DNA from: RGIG1828 sp045586905 | Lineage (GTDB): Bacteria; Bacillota; Clostridia; UMGS1810 | Direction: 5' to 3' | Length of the DNA: 9,681 nucleotides | NCBI GenBank assembly: GCA_045586905.1 | Contig: JAZNBF010000115.1 | Span: forward strand, 1-9,681 | Shown: piece by piece, positions 7,159 to 9,681 of the stretch | Position numbering within the stretch: the stretch's first letter is position 1 | Layout of the letters: each line of letters begins with the position of its first letter | Program-made: the position numbers and the translations under genes | The notes under the pieces: generated by a model | What the model was told of the DNA's origin: nothing | What the model saw: only the letters and a program-made list of their open reading frames with translations | Databases searched by the model: none

Positions 7159-7770
7159 TCATTCACCTCTCACACCCATAATTCCAGTTATCGATTTTGT
7201 CGGCACAAGCATAAGCGCATCGGTTGTGGTGATGCCGCATCTTTTGTACCCTTCGCACATGTCCAATATTTCATTCTGGTGCTTGAGCTCAAAGTCGCCA
7301 TACCCCACGCCAAACCTCGGCAAAAGGCGATAGCCCTGAGCTTTCAGAGCTTTGCCAATCTCATCACACACCACATCGGCATACTCTTCCATCATCTCTG
7401 TTGCAATGGCAGACAGTGCATGACAAGTTGCGCTTTTCTGTGCCTTCGATGCAATCAGCCTGTCGGTCTCTGCGCCGAGTGTCATACCAAACACAACCAC
7501 ACTGTCGCACCCCTCCAGAGCTTTTTTAAGCGATACCGACTTTGTCTTCACATTACCAAAAACCAAAGTGTCATTAAATCTTTCGAGCTTTTTCATCACA
7601 AAACTTGACCTTGGCTTCGCTTTTTCAAAAGATATAGGAAGCAAAGCTTCTATAAGTTCAGTAACTTTTTCATCCTCTTTCCTTTGCCCCATATATCGCA
7701 TCACTTCATTAATATTAAGCTTTAATTTCTCAGCCATTGCCGAGTGAGAATACACAACATCAAAATCCAT
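7159..7770 (-). CDS. Stand-alone methionine synthase reactivation protein
   Basis: A 203-residue protein matching the C-terminal AdoMet-binding activation domain of MetH, as in the split pair TM0268/TM0269 of Thermotoga. It should hold AdoMet and help reductively remethylate cob(II)alamin when the core enzyme becomes oxidised. Visible features are VVVFGMTLGAETDRLI (about 91-106), and RFGVGYGDFELKHQ (152-165), which corresponds to the RPAPGYP AdoMet loop of E. coli MetH and keeps the R-x3-G-Y residues (R152, G156, Y157). It ends with LMLVPTKSITGIMGV. The start at 7770 is chosen because AAAGGA lies 7 bases upstream; a longer frame to 7827 runs into the repeat-bearing leader. It is the first gene of the operon, one base before metH, which suggests 1:1 co-expression. 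Confidence 0.92.
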   Translation of the reverse strand: MDFDVVYSHSAMAEKLKLNINEVMRYMGQRKEDEKVTELIEALLPISFEKAKPRSSFVMKKLERFNDTLVFGNVKTKSVSLKKALEGCDSVVVFGMTLGAETDRLIASKAQKSATCHALSAIATEMMEEYADVVCDEIGKALKAQGYRLLPRFGVGYGDFELKHQNEILDMCEGYKRCGITTTDALMLVPTKSITGIMGVRGE

Positions 7771-7812
7771 TTTATTTTCCTTTATGTTAATATAAAATCT
7801 GGCTTTCCTCAC

Positions 7813-7907
7813 ACATACTAATCTCACAGTACCTCGCCTATATTTTCATGGCGTAAGTTTTTCGTGCAGCGAAAAAGCGCCAATTCTGAAGAGGAAATAC
7901 CGAGCGC
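7813..7907. repeat. Modular repeat copy C inside the metH leader
   Basis: On the plus strand ACTAATCTCACAG (7817-7829) is identical to repeat A (9420-9432), followed by the related TATATTTTCATGGCGTAAG (compare ATATTTTTTATGGTGTAAG in A). Next comes a hairpin (TTTTTCG 7858-7864 with CGAAAAA 7870-7876, closed by GGCG 7850-7853 with CGCC 7878-7881). The far end (7880-7907), read on the minus strand, matches plus-strand 9134-9161 at 25 of 28 positions, and the similarity continues through the hairpin to ACGCC. The copy therefore joins one module found rightward elsewhere with another in the opposite orientation. It makes up most of the predicted metH 5' leader. Confidence 0.75.
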
Positions 7908-7914
7908 CTCTTTC

Positions 7915-7943
7915 ATTTTATTACAATTTATACCAAACGTCAA
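7915..7943 (-). promoter_or_regulatory. Sigma-A-type promoter of the metH operon
   Basis: On the minus strand TTGACG (7943-7938), a 17-base spacer and TAAAAT (7920-7915) predict a start near 7908. The leader to the first ATG is about 138 bases and is filled by repeat copy C. I see no S-box (SAM) or cobalamin riboswitch motif in it. Confidence 0.65.
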
Positions 7944-7962
7944 TCATCAATTCATTTTATTG

Positions 7963-7991
7963 TTGACATCTGTTTCCATAGGTGATATAAT
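7963..7991 (+). promoter_or_regulatory. Consensus promoter of the epimerase-like gene
   Basis: A perfect TTGACA (7963-7968), a 17-base spacer and a perfect TATAAT (7986-7991) preceded by TGA (extended -10). It is back to back with the metH promoter, the two -35 boxes being 19 bases apart, so one bound regulator could affect both directions. The start near 7998 gives a leader of about 57 bases. Confidence 0.88.
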
Positions 7992-8054
7992 GTAGCCATA
8001 AAAAGTAACCAGTCAGTTGATTTTTAAAATTTTTGTTAAAAGGAGTTATGTTTT

Positions 8055-9071
8055 ATGTGGACTGAAGAAAAACTCAACGACCTTCTCACAAAGCCCTCCA
8101 AAGCTCTTGTAGAAGACATGAAAAAAATCAAAGGCGACATCATGGTGCTCGGTGCAGGCGGCAAAATGGGCCCCACACTTTGTGTTCTTGCCAAAAATGC
8201 TGTCAAAGAAGCAGGCTTAGACAAAAAAATCTATGCTGTATCCCGTGGCAGTGATCCCATCGCCACCGAACTTATGAAGTCAAATGGCATCGAGGTTATT
8301 GCCATCGACCTTCTCGACACCGAAAAGCTCTATGCTCTTCCCGATGTTGAAAATGTAATCTACATGGCAGGCAGAAAGTTTGGCACCGATGGCAACGAAT
8401 GGCAGACCTGGGCAATGAATTCCACCCTTCCTGCATTTGTAGCCGACAAATTCAAAAAGTCAAACATCGTTGTCTTCTCTTCGGGCAACATTTACCCCAT
8501 CGTTCCTCTTTCACACGGTGGATGCACCGAATCCGACCGTCCCATTCCTAATGGCGAATATGCCATGAGCTGTCTCGCCCGTGAAAGAGCATTCGAATAT
8601 GCAGCCAACACATTCGGCACAAAGGTTTTCACCTATCGTCTCAACTTTGCAGTTGACCTTCGCTATGGTGTTCTCTTCGATGTTGCCGACAAAATCATGA
8701 AAGGCGAGGCTATCAGCCTTTCCACCCCCTGCTTCAACTTCATCTGGCAGGGCAGTGCCAACGAAATCGCCATCCGCGGTCTCCTCCACGCATCATCACC
8801 TGCATGCATCATGAATGTAACAGGTCCCGAAACAGTATCCATCAAAAAAGCTGCCATCGAGCTTGGCAAATACCTCGGCAAAGAACCCATTTTCGAAAAC
8901 GAATGTGGCACCGATGCATATCTTAACGATGCATCTCTTGCCATGGAAACCTTCGGCTATCCCGAAGTAAGTGCCAAAACTCTCATTCGCTGGCAGGCCG
9001 AGTGGCTTCTCGACGGTGGCAGAACTCTTGGCAAACCCACTCACTTTGAAGAACGCAAAGGTAGTTATTGA
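8055..9071 (+). CDS. NAD(P)-dependent epimerase/dehydratase-like protein with an altered active site
   Basis: A 338-residue extended-SDR-type protein, probably cytosolic. The N-terminal Rossmann fold has MVLGAGGKMGP (30-40; GxxGxxG as G33, G36, G39), followed by VIYMAGRKFG (101-110), the serine strand VVFSSGNIYP (139-148) and the catalytic-tyrosine helix GEYAMSCLARERAFEY (167-182). In that helix Y169 is kept, but the YxxxK lysine position holds C173. The C-terminal half has YRLNFAVDLRYGVLFDVADK (195-214) and NVTGPETVSI. The start ATG has AGGAG (8041-8045) 9 bases upstream; a nearby ATG at 8048 is out of frame. It has a strong promoter of its own and no operon partner in view. The substrate is unknown; a nucleotide-sugar epimerase/reductase is only the general family guess. 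I see no clear terminator after it. Confidence 0.85.
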   Translation: MWTEEKLNDLLTKPSKALVEDMKKIKGDIMVLGAGGKMGPTLCVLAKNAVKEAGLDKKIYAVSRGSDPIATELMKSNGIEVIAIDLLDTEKLYALPDVENVIYMAGRKFGTDGNEWQTWAMNSTLPAFVADKFKKSNIVVFSSGNIYPIVPLSHGGCTESDRPIPNGEYAMSCLARERAFEYAANTFGTKVFTYRLNFAVDLRYGVLFDVADKIMKGEAISLSTPCFNFIWQGSANEIAIRGLLHASSPACIMNVTGPETVSIKKAAIELGKYLGKEPIFENECGTDAYLNDASLAMETFGYPEVSAKTLIRWQAEWLLDGGRTLGKPTHFEERKGSY

Positions 9072-9107
9072 TTTTTTTGTTACATATTATATTGTTATAT
9101 TAAATCG

Positions 9108-9189
9108 CATTCCCCCTTGTCGCCCTCACTAATGCGCTCGGCATTTCCTCTCCGGAATTGGACTTTTTCCTTCGGAAGAAAGTAACGCC
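9108..9189 (+). repeat. Modular repeat copy D
   Basis: The head (9108-9133), CATTCCCCCTT-type and ending ACTAAT, matches repeat A (9400-9425) at 23 of 26 positions. The next 28 bases (9134-9161) match the minus strand of the metH leader (7907-7880) at 25 of 28. A hairpin follows with arms CTTTTTC/AAGAAAG (9163-9182) closed by a cUUCGg tetraloop, corresponding in place to the different hairpin of copy C; both continue to ACGCC. Confidence 0.75.
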
Positions 9190-9233
9190 GTCAACTTCAT
9201 CTCCTCACCTTCGCACCGACAGATGGTGCTTGG

Positions 9234-9325
9234 TTCGTCGGAAGTTTTGGCATACGAGGTTTCATTGTTTCATCGGTTCACTTAGTGCCCGATTCAACAG
9301 AAACCTCAGCAATTCCTCCGACGAA
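9234..9325. repeat. Nested 92-base imperfect hairpin
   Basis: Three inverted repeats are nested in register: TTCGTCGGA/TCCGACGAA (9234-9242 and 9317-9325), GAGGTTTC/GAAACCTC (9256-9263 and 9300-9307) and ATCGG/CCGAT (9272-9276 and 9289-9293). The result is one long interrupted stem. It has no T-run, so it is not a terminator. It lies between copy D and the hairpin at 9337. Confidence 0.7.
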
Positions 9326-9336
9326 ACGCCTCGCTC

Positions 9337-9378
9337 AAAAGTTCTCTGGGGGTAACTCTTTGAAGCAAAGTAACTTTT
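9337..9378. repeat. Short hairpin related to the A/B repeats
   Basis: The outer arms AAAAGTT/AACTTTT (9337-9343 and 9372-9378) enclose CTTTG-AAG-CAAAG (9358-9370). The core GTAACTCTTTGAAGC resembles GTAAGCTTTTTGAAGC of repeat A, so it is probably a diverged hairpin module of the same family. Confidence 0.55.
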
Positions 9379-9399
9379 AAATCAATTATATTTTAAATA

Positions 9400-9511
9400 C
9401 ATTCCCCCTTATCGCACTTACTAATCTCACAGAAAATGCGCATATTTTTTATGGTGTAAGCTTTTTGAAGCGAGCTTTGAGTAAATCCGATTGAATACAA
9501 TCAAAGTCGGA
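9400..9511 (+). repeat. Modular repeat copy A
   Basis: Bases 9409-9503 match copy B (9587-9681) at 88 of 95 positions, including the run ATATTTTTTATGGTG and the block GCTTTTTGAAGCGAGC. The head CATTCCCCCTT (9400-9410) is shared with copy D but not with B. Near the right end ATCCGA...TCGGAT (9486-9491 and 9507-9512) with inner GATTG/CAATC forms a small hairpin. Confidence 0.88.
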
Positions 9512-9586
9512 TCGTAGCCATGTCGTTCTGTGAGCCAAGGAGTTGTCCTAATATCTTGTCTTCCTAACACCCCTTCGCCTCCGACT

Positions 9587-9681
9587 TTATCGCACAAACT
9601 AATCTCACACTAAATCCGCATATTTTTTATGGTGCAAGCTTTTTGAAGCGAGCTTTGAGTAAATCCGATTCAATACAATCA
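9587..9681 (+). repeat. Modular repeat copy B, running into the window end
   Basis: A direct repeat of copy A at a distance of 178 bases, about 93% identical over 95 bases. It is still matching at the last base of the window, so its true end is not visible. The spacer between A and B carries AAAGTCGGA (9503-9511) facing TCCGACTTT (9580-9588), a 9-bp inverted repeat around the 68 bases that are not repeated. Confidence 0.9.

Larger units (their letters stand above)
9072..9681. other. 610-base non-coding, repeat-rich region
   Basis: No convincing gene is present. The one sizeable frame (9158-9355) reads through hairpins and repeats, has no ribosome binding site and has an implausible composition. 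The stretch consists of four repeat copies or heads (D, A, B and a related hairpin) with nested inverted repeats in between, listed separately. Confidence 0.7.

Noticed and set aside
7158..7166. GTG start of metH overlapping the upstream gene
   Set aside because: The GTG lies immediately next to the AGAGGT site with no spacing; ATG 7157 is 7 bases away and fits the usual protein start.
7771..7908. SAM or cobalamin riboswitch in the metH leader
   Set aside because: Expected for a methionine gene, but I find none of the conserved S-box or B12-box sequence blocks; the leader is filled by the repeat instead.
9158..9355. 65-residue plus-strand frame
   Set aside because: It spans the UUCG hairpin and the nested stem, has no ribosome binding site and no family resemblance.
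9400..9681. CRISPR or integron attC array in the right-end repeats
   Set aside because: Only two close copies of about 95 bases at 178-base spacing, with no regular spacers, no cassette genes and no cas or integrase gene in view.

Overview
The window looks like a piece of a Clostridia-type Firmicutes genome, perhaps a gut or rumen lineage. The evidence is a T-box tRNA-sensing leader, a class II HisRS-like HisZ, strong AGGAGG-type ribosome binding sites, consensus sigma-A promoters, and a methionine synthase whose reactivation domain is a separate protein. The genes do not form one pathway; this is a housekeeping and transport stretch of short, separately promoted units. The right end is rich in repeats, and one repeat copy stops exactly at the last base, so the window may be a contig broken in a repeat (inference).

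Layout. 1-516: 5' part of a leftward hisZ-like gene with its own promoter; the frame hits a stop at the very edge of the window. 709-1989: a SulP-family anion transporter without the usual C-terminal STAS domain. 1998-3976: a perfect TTGACA/TATAAT promoter, a complete T-box riboswitch whose specifier codon reads UAC (Tyr), a PutP/PanF-like Na+/solute symporter and a strong terminator. 4082-4580: a small Cys-rich four-helix membrane protein of unknown function with its own terminator. 4641-4735: a cluster of palindromes. 4736-7943: a leftward two-gene operon made of the MetH reactivation protein followed by a MetH core enzyme (homocysteine, folate and cobalamin modules). 7963-9071: a divergently promoted NAD(P)-dependent epimerase/dehydratase-like gene. 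9072-9681: no gene, but modular repeats and nested hairpins.

How the parts work together. The two MetH proteins should together rebuild what is one polypeptide in E. coli: the core methylates homocysteine from methyltetrahydrofolate through cobalamin, and the small protein supports reductive reactivation with AdoMet. The T-box should switch the symporter on when uncharged tRNA-Tyr accumulates, so tyrosine (or a precursor or peptide) is the best guess for its substrate. The sulP gene ends only 8 bases before the T-box promoter and shows no terminator of its own, so its transcripts probably run into the T-box attenuator.

The most unusual signal is the family of modular intergenic repeats. Modules in the repeat-rich right end also occur in the 5' leader of the metH operon, one of them in the opposite orientation, beginning almost exactly at the predicted transcription start.
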